A DNA stretch of 64,000 nucleotides, taken from Cladorhizidae sp. MBARI D1340-BT2 (taxonomy: Eukaryota; Porifera; Demospongiae; Poecilosclerida; Cladorhizidae). Location of the stretch: positions 496,001 through 560,000 of the forward strand of contig JAQNBH010000049.1 in the NCBI GenBank assembly GCA_028752905.1. The letters are read 5' to 3'. The notes under the pieces are model-generated. The model ran no database searches. It was not told the DNA's origin and saw only the letters and a list, made by a program, of their open reading frames with translations. Numbering within the stretch: position 1 is the stretch's first letter; every line of letters begins with the position of its first letter. The translations under genes were made by a program, and so were the position numbers. Below are positions 1 to 10,723 of the stretch, in pieces.

Positions 1-202
1 AGTAAGTTATGGTGATTTGAAGTGGTAAGGTTTGCGATCATTCCTGGCGTTTTCCAGTTGCCAAAGCGGTGGCCTGCCAGTGAAAAACCACTACATTTAT
101 TGATAATCTGTTGACATGTTGCAGATAAGGGCCTTCTCTATCAGTTGACAAAATCTGGGACTTTGGTCTTGTTAATTAGGGCAGTTATGAATTGTACACT
201 TA

Positions 203-725
203 CTTGATGCTAAACATGTTAGCTTCGTAGATTATCCACACTTCACTGAATAGACTTGATGTATAGCTATTAAGATAGGACTCTCTAAGTGCTCTCTCTT
301 GATACCAAACAACCATATATTCTGCACACTTCACTGTAATGGACTTGCAAGATAGGTATCTCTCAGTGTTCTCTATCTTGAGCTGAACATGTTAGCTTCA
401 TAGATTCTCCACACTTCACTGAATAGACTTGATATATAGCTCTAAAGGTAGGCCTCTCTCTGTTCTATCTCTTGATACCAAACATCCGTATATTCTGCAT
501 ACATAGAATCACAAGATAGGTTTCTCTATGTGTTCTCTATCTTGATGCTAAACAGGTTAGCTTCATAGATTCTCCACACTTCACTGTATAAACTTGATAT
601 ATAGCTATTAAGATAGGTCTCTCCCTGTGCTCTCTGTTGATATCAAACATCCATAATATTCTGCACACTTCACTGTAATGGACTTGATATGATTCGAATG
701 ATAGGTTTCATTGTGTGTTCTCTAT
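203..725 (+). repeat. Six internal half-repeats (X-Y-X-Y-X-Y) inside the unit
   Basis: Described on unit 1; the same layout is present in every full-length unit. Half-repeats start at a CTTGA or GTTGA followed by AAAC: X1 203-297, Y1 298-376, X2 377-470, Y2 471-540, X3 541-635, Y3 636-725. X copies are 95, 94 and 95 bp; Y copies are 79, 70 and 90 bp. Five of the six contain ACACTTCACTG (starting at 238, 326, 411, 576 and 665). In Y2 that segment is degraded to GCATACATAG and about 9 bp are missing. Y3 carries about 10 extra bases around GATATGATTCG. All six share an ATAGG-like or GTAGG element and a CTCT-rich end near GTTCTCT. X copies contain GACTTGAT(A/G)TATAGCT; Y copies contain ATTCTGCA and, in Y1 and Y3, TAATGGACTTG. 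The 908-bp unit therefore contains three diverged copies of an older X+Y repeat of 164-185 bp. Confidence 0.85.
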
Positions 726-908
726 CTTGATATTTGCCCTAATTTGGTCTATATGTTTCTCATTTTCCCCCCCAAAATCTTGTTATTTTGCCGTAAAGCT
801 CATAACTTTTCTACACTTTACCCAAAAAAGATAATATTTATATCACCGGATAGCCATTCTAATTATCTGTCTTTTGTACGTGCCAAAATTTTGAGTACTC
901 TAAGTATT
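726..908 (+). repeat. Variable right-hand segment of the unit
   Basis: This part of the unit carries most of the variants that separate copies: the T/C/A tract (unit positions 763-777), the CTTTTC / CTTTTA / CTGTTC / CATTTA alternatives near 808, the C-A tract at about 820-828, TAATTATC versus TAGTTATC near 859, and GTACGTGCC versus GTACGTACC near 877. These alternatives define the sequence types named in the block entries. The plus strand can be read openly for about 70 codons across this segment and its right boundary. Many differences between copies would change the residue, and some copies are broken by a stop or a frameshift, so I do not call it a gene. Confidence 0.8.
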
Positions 909-1643
909 AGCAAGTTATGGTGATTTGAAGTGGTAAGGTTTGCGATCTTTCCTGGCGTTTTCCAGTTGCCAAAGCGGTGGCCTGCCAGTGAAAAACCACT
1001 ACATTTATTGATAATCTGTTGACATGTTGCAGATAAGGGCCTTCTCTATCAGTTGACAAAATCTGGGACTTTGGTCTTGTTAATTAGGGCAGTTATGAAT
1101 TGTACTCTTACTTGATGCTAAACATGTTAGCTTCGTAGATTATCCACACTTCACTGAATAGACTTGATGTATAGCTATTAAGATAGGACTCTCTCTGTTC
1201 TCTCTCTTGATACCAAACTTCCGTATATTCTGCATACATAGAATCACAAGATAGGTTTCTCTATGTGTTCTCTATCTTGATGCTAAACAGGTTAGCTTCA
1301 TAGATTCTCCACACTTCACTGTATAAACTTGATATATAGCTATTAAGATAGGTCTCTCCCTGTGCTCTCTGTTGATATCAAACATCCATAATATTCTGCA
1401 CACTTCACTGTAATGGACTTGATATGATTCGAATGATAGGTTTCATTGTGTGTTCTCTATCTTGATATTTGCCCTAATTTGGTCTATATGTTTCTCATTT
1501 TTCCCCCAAAAATCTTGTTATTTTGCCGTAAAGCTCATAACCTTTCTACACTTTACCCAAAAAAGATAATTTTTATATCACCGGATAGCCCTTCTAATTA
1601 TCTGTCTTTTGTACGTGCCAAAATTTTGAGTACTCTAAGTATT
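909..1643 (+). repeat. Unit 2, short 735-bp copy with 173-bp internal deletion
   Basis: This unit lacks 173 bp, the length of one X+Y pair. The junction is CTCTCTCTGTTC at 1189-1200. The left side matches X1 (GATAGGACTCTCT) and the right side matches X2 (CTCTCTGTTCTC). X1 and X2 both contain CTCTCT at the equivalent point, so recombination between these half-repeats with a six-base shared tract explains it. The result is a hybrid X1/X2 followed by Y2, X3 and Y3. The copy also carries AAACTTCCG near 1216, where others read AAACATCCG, and AACCTTTCTAC near 1539. Unit 18 has the same junction and the same extra variants. Confidence 0.93.
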
Positions 1644-4600
1644 AGCAAGTTATGGTGATTTGAAGTGGTAAGGTTTGCGATCTTTCCTGGCGTTTTCCAG
1701 TTGCCAAAGCGGTGGCCTGCCAGTGAAAAACCACTACATTTATTGATAATCTGTTGACATGTTGCAGATAAGGGCCTTCTCTATCAGTTGACAAAATCTG
1801 GGACTTTGGTCTTGTTAATTAGCGCAGTTATGAATTGTACTCTTACTTGATGCTAAACATGTTAGTTTCGTAGATTATCCACACTTCACTGAATAGACTT
1901 GATGTATAGCTATTAAGATAGGACTCTCTAAGTGCTCTCTCTTGATACCAAACATCCATATATTCTGCACACTTCACTGTAATGGACTTGCAAGATAGGT
2001 ATCTCTCAGTGTTCTCTATCTTGAGCTGAACATGTTAGCTTCATAGATTCTCCACACTTCACTGAATAGACTTGATATATAGCTCTAAAGGTAGGCCTCT
2101 CTCTGTTCTCTCTCTTGATACCAAACATCCGTATATTCTGCATACATAGAATCACAAGATAGGTTTCTCTATGTGTTCTCTATCTTGATGCTAAACAGGT
2201 TAGCTTCATAGATTCTCCACACTTCACTGTATAAACTTGATATATAGCTATTAAGATAGGTCTCTCCCGGTGCTCTCTGTTGATATCAAACATCCATAAT
2301 ATTCTGCACACTTCACTGTAATGGACTTGATATGATTCGAATGATAGGTTTCATTGTGTGTTCTCTATCTTGATATTTGCCCTAATTTGGTCTATATGTT
2401 TCTCATTTCCCCCCCAAAAATCTTGTTATTTTGCCGTAAAGCTCATAACTTTTATACACTTTACCTAAAAAAGATAATTTGTATATCACCGGATAGCCCT
2501 TCTAATTATCTGTCTTTTGTACGTACCAAAATTTTGAGTACTCTAAGTATTAGCAAGTTATGGTGATTTGAAGTGGTAAGGTTTGCGATCTTTCCTGGCG
2601 TTTTCCAGTTGCCAAAGCGGTGGCCTGCCAGTGAAAAACCACTACATTTATTGATAATCTGTTGACATGTTGCAGATAAGGGCCTTCTCTATCAGTTGAC
2701 AAAATCTGGGACTTTGGTCTTGTTAATTAGGGCAGTTATGAATTGTACTCTTACTTGATGCTAAACATGTTAGCTTCGTAGATTATCCACACTTCACTGA
2801 ATAGACTTGATGTATAGCTATTAAGATAGGACTCTCTAAGTGCTCTCTCTTGATACCAAACATCCATATATTCTGCACACTTCACTGTAATGGACTTGCA
2901 AGATAGGTATCTCTCAGTGTTCTCTATCTTGAGCTGAACATGTTAGCTTCATAGATTCTCCACACTTCACTGAATAGACTTGATATATAGCTCTAAAGGT
3001 AGGCCTCTCTCTGTTCTCTATCTTGATACCAAACATCCGTATATTCTGCATACATAGAATCACAAGATAGGTTTCTCTATGTGTTCTCTATCTTGATGCT
3101 AAACAGGTTAGCTTCATAGATTCTTCACACTTCACTGTATAAACTTGATATATAGCTATTAAGATAGGTCTCTCCCTGTGCTCTCTGTTGATATCAAACA
3201 TCCATAATATTCTGCACACTTCACTGTAATGGACTTGATATGATTCGAATGATAGGTTTCATTGTGTGTTCTCTATCTTGATATTTGCCCTAATTTGGTC
3301 TACATGTTTCTCATTTTTCCCCCAAAAATCTTGTTATTTTGCCGTAAAGCTCATAACTTTTCTACACTTTACCCCAAAAAGATAATTTTTATATCACCGG
3401 ATAGCCCTTCTAATTATCTGTCTTTTGTACGTGCCAAAATTTTGAGTACTCTAAGTATTAGCAAGTTATGGTGATTTGAAGTGGTAAGGTTTGCGATCTT
3501 TCCTGGCGTTTTCCAGTTGCCAAAGCGGTGGCCTGCCAGTGAAAAACCACTACATTTATTGATAATCTGTTGACATGTTGCAGATAAGGGCCTTCTCTAT
3601 CAGTTGACAAAATCTGGGACTTTGGTCTTGTTAATTAGGGCAGTTATGAATTGTACTCTTACTTGATGCTAAACATGTTAGCTTCGTAGATTATCCACAC
3701 TTCACTGAATAGACTTGATGTATAGCTATTAAGATAGGACTCTCTAAGTGCTCTCTCTTGATACCAAACATCCATATATTCTGCACACTTCACTGTAATG
3801 GACTTGCAAGATAGGTATCTCTCAGTGTTCTCTATCTTGAGCTGAACATGTTAGCTTCATAGATTCTCCACACTTCACTGAATAGACTTGATATATAGCT
3901 CTAAAGGTAGGCCTCTCTCTGTTCTCTCTCTTGATACCAAACATCCGTATATTCTGCATACATAGAATCACAAGATAGGTTTCTCTATGTGTTCTCTATC
4001 TTGATGCTAAACAGGTTAGCTTCATAGATTCTCCACACTTCACTGTATAAACTTGATATATAGCTATTAAGATAGGTCTCTCCCTGTGCTCTCTGTTGAT
4101 ATCAAACATCCATAATATTCTGCACACTTCACTGTAATGGACTTGATATGATTCGAATGATAGGTTTCATTGTGTGTTCTCTATCTTGATATTTGCCCTA
4201 ATTTGGTCTATATGTTTCTCATTTCCCCCCCCCAAAATCTTGTTATTTTGCCGTAAAGCTCATAACTTTTCTACACTTTACCCAAAAAAGATAATTTTTA
4301 TATCACCGGATAGCCCTTCTAATTATCTGTCTTTTGTACGTGCCAAAATTTTGAGTACTCTAAGTATTAGCAAGTTATGGTGATTTGAAGTGGTAAGGTT
4401 TGCGATCTTTCCTGGCGTTTTCCAGTTGCCAAAGCGGTGGCCTGCCAGTGAAAAACCACTACATTTATTGATAATCTGTTGACATGTTGCAGATAAGGGC
4501 CTTCTCTATCAGTTGACAAAATCTGGGACTTTGGTCTTGTTAATTAGGGCAGTTATGAATTGTACACTTACTTGATGCTAAACATGTTAGCTTCGTAGAT

Positions 4601-7091
4601 TATCAACACTTCACTGAATAGACTTGATGTATAGCTATTAAGATAGGACTCTCTAAGTGCTCTCTCTTGATACCAAACATCCATATATTCTGCACACTTC
4701 ACTGTAATGGACTTGCAAGATAGGTATCTCTCAGTGTTCTCTATCTTGAGCTGAACATGTTAGCTTCATAGATTCTCCACACTTCACTGAATAGACTTGA
4801 TATATAGCTCTAAAGGTAGGCCTCTCTCTGTTCTCTCTCTTGATACCAAACATCCGTATATTCTGCATACATAGAATCACAAGATAGGTTTCTCTATGTG
4901 TTCTCTATCTTGATGCTAAACAGGTTAGCTTCATAGATTCTCCACACTTCACTGTATAAACTTGATATATAGCTATTAAGATAGGTCTCTCCCTGTGCTC
5001 TCTGTTGATATCAAACATCCATAATATTCTGCACACTTCACTGTAATGGACTTGATATGATTCGAATGATAGGTTTCATTGTGTGTTCTCTATCTTGATA
5101 TTTGCCCTAATTTGGTCTATATGTTTCTCATTTCCCCCCCCAAAATCTTGTTATTTTGCCGTAAAGCTCATAACTTTTCTACACTTTACCCAAAAAAGAT
5201 AATTTTTATATCACCGGATAGCCCTTCTAATTATCTGTCTTTTGTACGTGCCAAAATTTTCAGTACTCTAAGTATTAGCAAGTTATGGTGATTTGAAGTG
5301 GTAAGGTTTGCGATCTTTCCTGGCGTTTTCCAGTTGCCAAAGCGGTGGCCTGCCAGTGAAAAACCACTACATTTATTGATAATCTGTTGACATGTTGCAG
5401 ATAAGGGCCTTCTCTATCAGTTGACAAAATCTGGGACTTTGGTCTTGTTAATTAGGGCAGTTATGAATTGTACACTTACTTGATGCTAAACATGTTAGCT
5501 TCGTAGATTATCCACACTTCACTGAATAGACTTGATGTATAGCTATTAAGATAGGACTCTCTAAGTGCTCTCTCTTGATACCAAACATCCATATATTCTG
5601 CACACTTCACTGTAATGGACTTGCAAGATAGGTATCTCTCAGTGTTCTCTATCTTGAGCTGAACATGTTAGCTTCATAGATTCTCCACACTTCACTGAAT
5701 AGACTTGATATATAGCTCTAAAGGTAGGCCTCTCTCTGTTCTCTCTCTTGATACCAAACATCCGTATATTCTGCATACATAGAATCACAAGATAGGTTTC
5801 TCTATGTGTTCTCTATCTTGATGCTAAACAGGTTAGCTTCATAGATTCTCCACACTTCACTGTATAAACTTGATATATAGCTATTAAGATAGGTCTCTCC
5901 CTGTGCTCTCTGTTGATATCAAACATCCATAATATTCTGCACACTTCACTGTAATGGACTTGATATGATTCGAATGATAGGTTTCATTGTGTGTTCTCTA
6001 TCTTGATATTTGCCCTAATTTGGTCTATATGTTTCTCATTTTCCCCCCAAAAATCTTGTTATTTTGCCGTAAAGCTCATAACTTTTCTACACTTTACCCA
6101 AAAAAGATAATTTTATATCACCGGATAGCCCTTCTAATTATCTGTCTTTTGTACGTGCCAAAATTTTGAGTACTCTAAGTATTAGCAAGTTATGGTGATT
6201 TGAAGTGGTAAGGTTTGCGATCTTTCCTGGCGTTTTCCAGTTGCCAAAGCGGTGGCCTGCCAGTGAAAAACCACTACATTTATTGATAATCTGTTGACAT
6301 GTTGCAGATAAGGGCCTTCTCTATCAGTTGACAAAATCTGGGACTTTGGTCTTGTTAATTAGGGCAGTTATGAATTGTACTCTTACTTGATGCTAAACAT
6401 GTTAGCTTCGTAGATTATCCACACTTCACTGAATAGACTTGATGTATAGCTATTAAGATAGGACTCTCTAAGTGCTCTCTCTTGATACCAAACATCCATA
6501 TATTCTGCACACTTCACTGTAATGGACTTGCAAGATAGGTATCTCTCAGTGTTCTCTATCTTGAGCTGAACATGTTAGCTTCATAGATTCTCCACACTTC
6601 ACTGAATAGACTTGATATATAGCTCTAAAGGTAGGCCTCTCTCTGTTCTCTCTCTTGATACCAAACATCCGTATATTCTGCATACATAGAATCACAAGAT
6701 AGGTTTCTCTATGTGTTCTCTATCTTGATGCTAAACAGGTTAGCTTCATAGATTCTCCACACTTCACTGTATAAACTTGATATATAGCTATTAAGATAGG
6801 TCTCTCCCTGTGCTCTCTGTTGATATCAAACATCCATAATATTCTGCACACTTCACTGTAATGGACTTGATATGATTCGAATGATAGGTTTCATTGTGTG
6901 TTCTCTATCTTGATATTTGCCCTAATTTGGTCTATATGTTTCTCATTTTCCCCCCAAAAATCTTGTTATTTTGCCGTAAAGCTCATAACTTTTCTACACT
7001 TTACCCAAAAAAGATAATTTTTATATCACCGGATAGCCCTTCTAATTATCTGTCTTTTGTACGTGCCAAAATTTTTAGTACTCTAAGTATT
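1644..7091 (+). repeat. Units 3-8, mostly common-type copies
   Basis: Six units with small individual differences. Unit 3 (1644-2551) has AGCGCAG at 1821, GTTAGTTTCG at 1861, TCTCCCGG near 2271 and a right end of the type common at 17-23 kb (CCTAAAAAAGATAATTTG, GTACGTACC). Unit 4 (2552-3459) has TCTACATG near 3299, shared with unit 22. Unit 5 (3460-4368) is 909 bp because its C run is 9 long (4225-4233), which shifts the open frame. Unit 6 has single changes at about 4604 (TATCAACAC) and 5261 (TTCAGTAC). Unit 7 (5277-6183) is 907 bp, with T4 at 6111-6114 in place of T5. Unit 8 has TTTTTAGTAC near 7073. Confidence 0.88.
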
Positions 7092-8907
7092 AGCAAGTTA
7101 TGGTGATTTGAAGTGGTAAGGTTTGCGATCTTTCCTGGCGTTTTCCAGTTGCCAAAGCGGTGGCCTGCCAGTGAAAAACCACTACATTTATTGATAATCT
7201 GTTGACATGTTGCAGATAAGGGCCTTCTCTATCAGTTGACAAAATCTGGGACTTTGGTCTTGTTAATTAGGGCAGTTATGAATTGTACTCTTACTTGATG
7301 CTAAACATGTTAGCTTCGTAGATTATCCACACTTCACTGAATAGACTTGATGTATAGCTATTAAGATAGGACTCTCTAAGTGCTCTCTCTTGATACCAAA
7401 CATCCATATATTCTGCACACTTCACTGTAATGGACTTGCAAGATAGGTATCTCTCAGTGTTCTCTATCTTGAGCTGAACATGTTAGCTTCATAGATTCTC
7501 CACACTTCACTGAATAGACTTGATATATAGCTCTAAAGGTAGGCCTCTCTCTGTTCTCTCTCTTGATACCAAACATCCGTATATTCTGCATACATAGAAT
7601 CACAAGATAGGTTTCTCTATGTGTTCTCTATCTTGATGCTAAACAGGTTAGCTTCATAGATTCTCCACACTTCACTGTATAAACTTGATATATAGCTATT
7701 AAGATAGGTCTCTCCCTGTGCTCTCTGTTGATATCAAACATCCATAATATTCTGCACACTTCACTGTAATGGACTTGATATGATTCGAATGATAGGTTTC
7801 ATTGTGTGTTCTCTATCTTGATATTTGCCCCAATTTGGTCTATATGTTTCTCATTTTCCCCCCAAAAATCTTGTTATTTTGCCGTAAAGCTTATAACTGT
7901 ACTACACTTTACCCAAAAAAGATAATTTTTATATCACCTGATAGCCCTTCTAATTATCTGTCTTTTGTACGTGCCAAAAGTTTGAGTACTCTAAGTATTA
8001 GCAAGTTATGATGATTTGAAGTGGTAAGGTTTGCGATCTTTCCTGGCGTTTTCCAGTTGCCAAAGCGGTGGCCTGCCAGTGAAAAACCACTACATTTATT
8101 GATAATCTGTTGACATGTTGCAGATAAGGGCCTTCTCTATCAGTTGACAAAATCTGGGACTTTGGTCTTGTTAATTAGGGCAGTTATGAATTGTACTCTT
8201 ACTTGATGCTAAACATGTTAGCTTCGTAGATTATCCACACTTCACTGAATAGACTTGATGTATAGCTATTAAGATAGGACTCTCTAAGTGCTCTCTCTTG
8301 ATACCAAACATCCATATATTCTGCACACTTCACTGTAATGGACTTGCAAGATAGGTATCTCTCAGTGTTCTCTATCTTGAGCTGAACATATTAGCTTCAT
8401 AGATTCTCCACACTTCACTGAATAGACTTGATATATAGCTCTAAAGGTAGGCCTCTCTCTGTTCTCTCTCTTGATACCAAACATCCGTATATTCTGCATA
8501 CATAGAATCACAAGATAGGTTTCTCTATGTGTTCTCTATCTTGATGCTAAACAGGTTAGCTTCATAGATTCTCCACACTTCACTGTATAAACTTGATATA
8601 TAGCTATTAAGATAGGTCTCTCCCTGTGCTCTCTGTTGATATCAAACATCCATAATAATCTGCACACTTCACTGTAATGGACTTGATATGATTCGAATGA
8701 TAGGTTTCATTGTGTGTTCTCTATCTTGATATTTGCCCCAATTTGGTCTATATGTTTCTCATTTTTCCCCCAAAATTTTTGTTATTTTGCCGTAAAGCTC
8801 ATAACTGTACTACACTTTACCCCAAAAAGATAATTTTTATATCACCTGATAGCCCTTCTAATTATCTGTCTTTTGTACGTGCCAAAATTTTGAGTACTCT
8901 AAGTATT
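7092..8907 (+). repeat. Units 9-10, a sister pair with shared variants
   Basis: Both units carry GCCCCAATTTGG (near 7827 and 8735), AACTGTACTAC (near 7896 and 8803) and ATCACCTGATAG (near 7933 and 8841). I did not see these in other units, which indicates a recent one-unit duplication. They then diverged. Unit 9 has GCTTATAAC and CAAAAGTTTGAG. Unit 10 starts with TTATGATGATTTG and has GAACATATTAGC near 8385, CATAATAATCTG near 8650 and AAAATTTTTG near 8772. Confidence 0.85.
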
Positions 8908-10723
8908 AGCAAGTTATGGTGATTTGAAGTGGTAAGGTTTGCGATCTTTCCTGGCGTTTTCCAGTTGCCAAAGCGGTGGCCTGCCAGTGAAAAACCACTA
9001 CATTTATTGATAATCTGTTGACATGTTGCAGATAAGGGCCTTCTCTATCAGTTGACAAAATCTGGGACTTTGGTCTTGTTAATTAGGGCAGTTATGAATT
9101 GTACTCTTACTTGATGCTAAACATGTTAGCTTCGTAGATTATCCACACTTCACTGAATAGACTTGATGTATAGCTATTAAGATAGGACTCTCTAAGTGCT
9201 CTCTCTTGATACCAAACATCCATATATTCTGCACACTTCACTGTAATGGACTTGCAAGATAGGTATCTCTCAGTGTTCTCTATCTTGAGCTGAACATGTT
9301 AGCTTCATAGATTCTCCACACTTCACTGAATAGACTTGATATATAGCTCTAAAGGTAGGCCTCTCTCTGTTCTCTCTCTTGATACCAAACATCCGTATAT
9401 TCTGCATACATAGAATCACAAGATAGGTTTCTCTATGTGTTCTCTATCTTGATGCTAAACAGGTTAGCTTCATAGATTCTTCACACTTCACTGTATAAAC
9501 TTGATATATAGCTATTAAGATAGGTCTCTCCCTGTGCTCTCTGTTGATATCAAACATCCATAATATTCTGCAAACTTCACTGTAATGGACTTGATATGAT
9601 TCGAATGATAGGTTTCATTGTGTGTTCTCTATCTTGATATTTGCCCTAATTTGGTCTATATGTTTCTCATTTTCCCCCAAAAAATCTTGTTATTTTGCCG
9701 TAAAGCTCATAACTTTTCTACACTTTACCCCAAAAAGATAATTTTTATATCACCGGATAGCCCTTCTAATTATCTGTCTTTTGTACGTGCCAAAATTTTG
9801 AGTACTCTAAGTATTAGCAAGTTATGGTGATTTGAAGTGGTAAGGTTTGCGATCTTTCCTGGCGTTTTCCAGTTGCCAAAGCGGTGGCCTGCCAGTGAAA
9901 AACCACTACATTTATTGATAATCTGTTGACATGTTGCAGATAAGGGCCTTCTCTATCAGTTGACAAAATCTGGGACTTTGGTCTTGTTAATTAGGGCAGT
10001 TATGAATTGTACTCTTACTTGATGCTAAACATGTTAGCTTCGTAGATTATCCACACTTCACTGAATAGACTTGATGTATAGCTATTAAGATAGGACTCTC
10101 TAAGTGCTCTCTCTTGATACCAAACATCCATATATTCTGCACACTTCACTGTAATGGACTTGCAAGATAGGTATCTCTCAGTGTTCTCTATCTTGAGCTG
10201 AACATGTTAGCTTCATAGATTCTCCACACTTCACTGAATAGACTTGATATATAGCTCTAAAGGTAGGCCTCTCTCTGTTCTCTCTCTTGATACCAAACAT
10301 CCGTATATTCTGCATACATAGAATCACAAGATAGGTTTCTCTATGTGTTCTCTATCTTGATGCTAAACAGGTTAGCTTCATAGATTCTCCACACTTCACT
10401 GTATAAACTTGATATATAGCTATTAAGATAGGTCTCTCCCGGTGCTCTCTGTTGATATCAAACATCCATAATATTCTGCACACTTCACTGTAATGGACTT
10501 GATATGATTCGAATGATAGGTTTCATTGTGTGTTCTCTATCTTGATATTTGCCCTAATTTGGTCTATATGTTTCTCATTTTCCCCCCAAAAATCTTGTTA
10601 TTTTGCCGTAAAGCTCATAACTTTTATACACTTTACCCAAAAAAGATAATTTTTATATCACCGGATAGCCCTTCTAATTATCTGTCTTTTGTACGTGCCA
10701 AACTTTTGAGTACTCTAAGTATT
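8908..10723 (+). repeat. Units 11-12, common-type copies
   Basis: Unit 11 (8908-9815) has GATTCTTCACAC near 9476, shared with unit 4, and TCTGCAAACTTC near 9567, shared with unit 14. Its T/C/A tract is T4 C5 A6. Unit 12 (9816-10723) has TCTCCCGGTG near 10435, CTTTTATACAC near 10621 and a private CAAACTTTTGAG near 10699. Nothing but satellite is present. Confidence 0.85.

Larger units (their letters stand above)
1..908 (+). repeat. Unit 1, reference copy of the 908-bp satellite
   Basis: I use this copy as the coordinate reference. Positions 1-202 and 726-908 have no internal repetition. Positions 203-725 are six half-repeats. The left unique part contains a relatively GC-rich stretch (about 43-90) with short inverted repeats such as CTGG/CCAG and AGTG/CACT. 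The right part carries a pyrimidine-purine homopolymer tract (T4 C7 A4 at 763-777) and is the most variable part of the unit. Copy-specific markers here are GATCATTCC near 36-44, CAAACAACC near 306, CTGTTCTATCTC near 460, ATAATATTTA near 832 and AGCCATTC near 851. All recur in unit 17 (14356-15263). The first bases read AGTAAG where most units read AGCAAG. Confidence 0.95.

Noticed and set aside
460..480. CTCT-rich stretches as triplex- or H-DNA-forming sites
   Set aside because: The pyrimidine runs are short and interrupted by G or A, with no mirror symmetry of useful length.
590..605. TATA-like GATATATAGCT in each X half-repeat as promoters
   Set aside because: AT-rich satellites contain such strings by chance and by repetition. 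Nothing downstream looks like a gene. Satellite transcription cannot be judged from sequence.
691..705. Possible CENP-B-like box or Pol III B box at GATTCGAATGATAGG in Y3
   Set aside because: The TTCG and the following A fit the CENP-B core, but the CGGG end reads GGTT. As a B box it lacks the CC end and I found no convincing A box at the right distance.
203..725. CRISPR-like array, because of regularly spaced similar segments
   Set aside because: The half-repeats are 70-95 bp, diverged, contiguous and without unique spacers, and they lie inside a longer tandem unit. No cas genes are present.
711..923. Open frame of about 70 codons recurring in nearly every unit (for example 711-923, 7802-8011, 63016-63228)
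   Set aside because: It starts at TTG and spans the most variable part of the repeat. The differences I compared mostly change the residue (for example F/S, P/Q, N/S, A/T, R/C). It is broken by a stop in units 19 and 24 (GTTAAG) and by frameshifts in units 5 and 7. No ribosome-binding, promoter or splice context is evident. The recurrence follows from satellite homogenisation.
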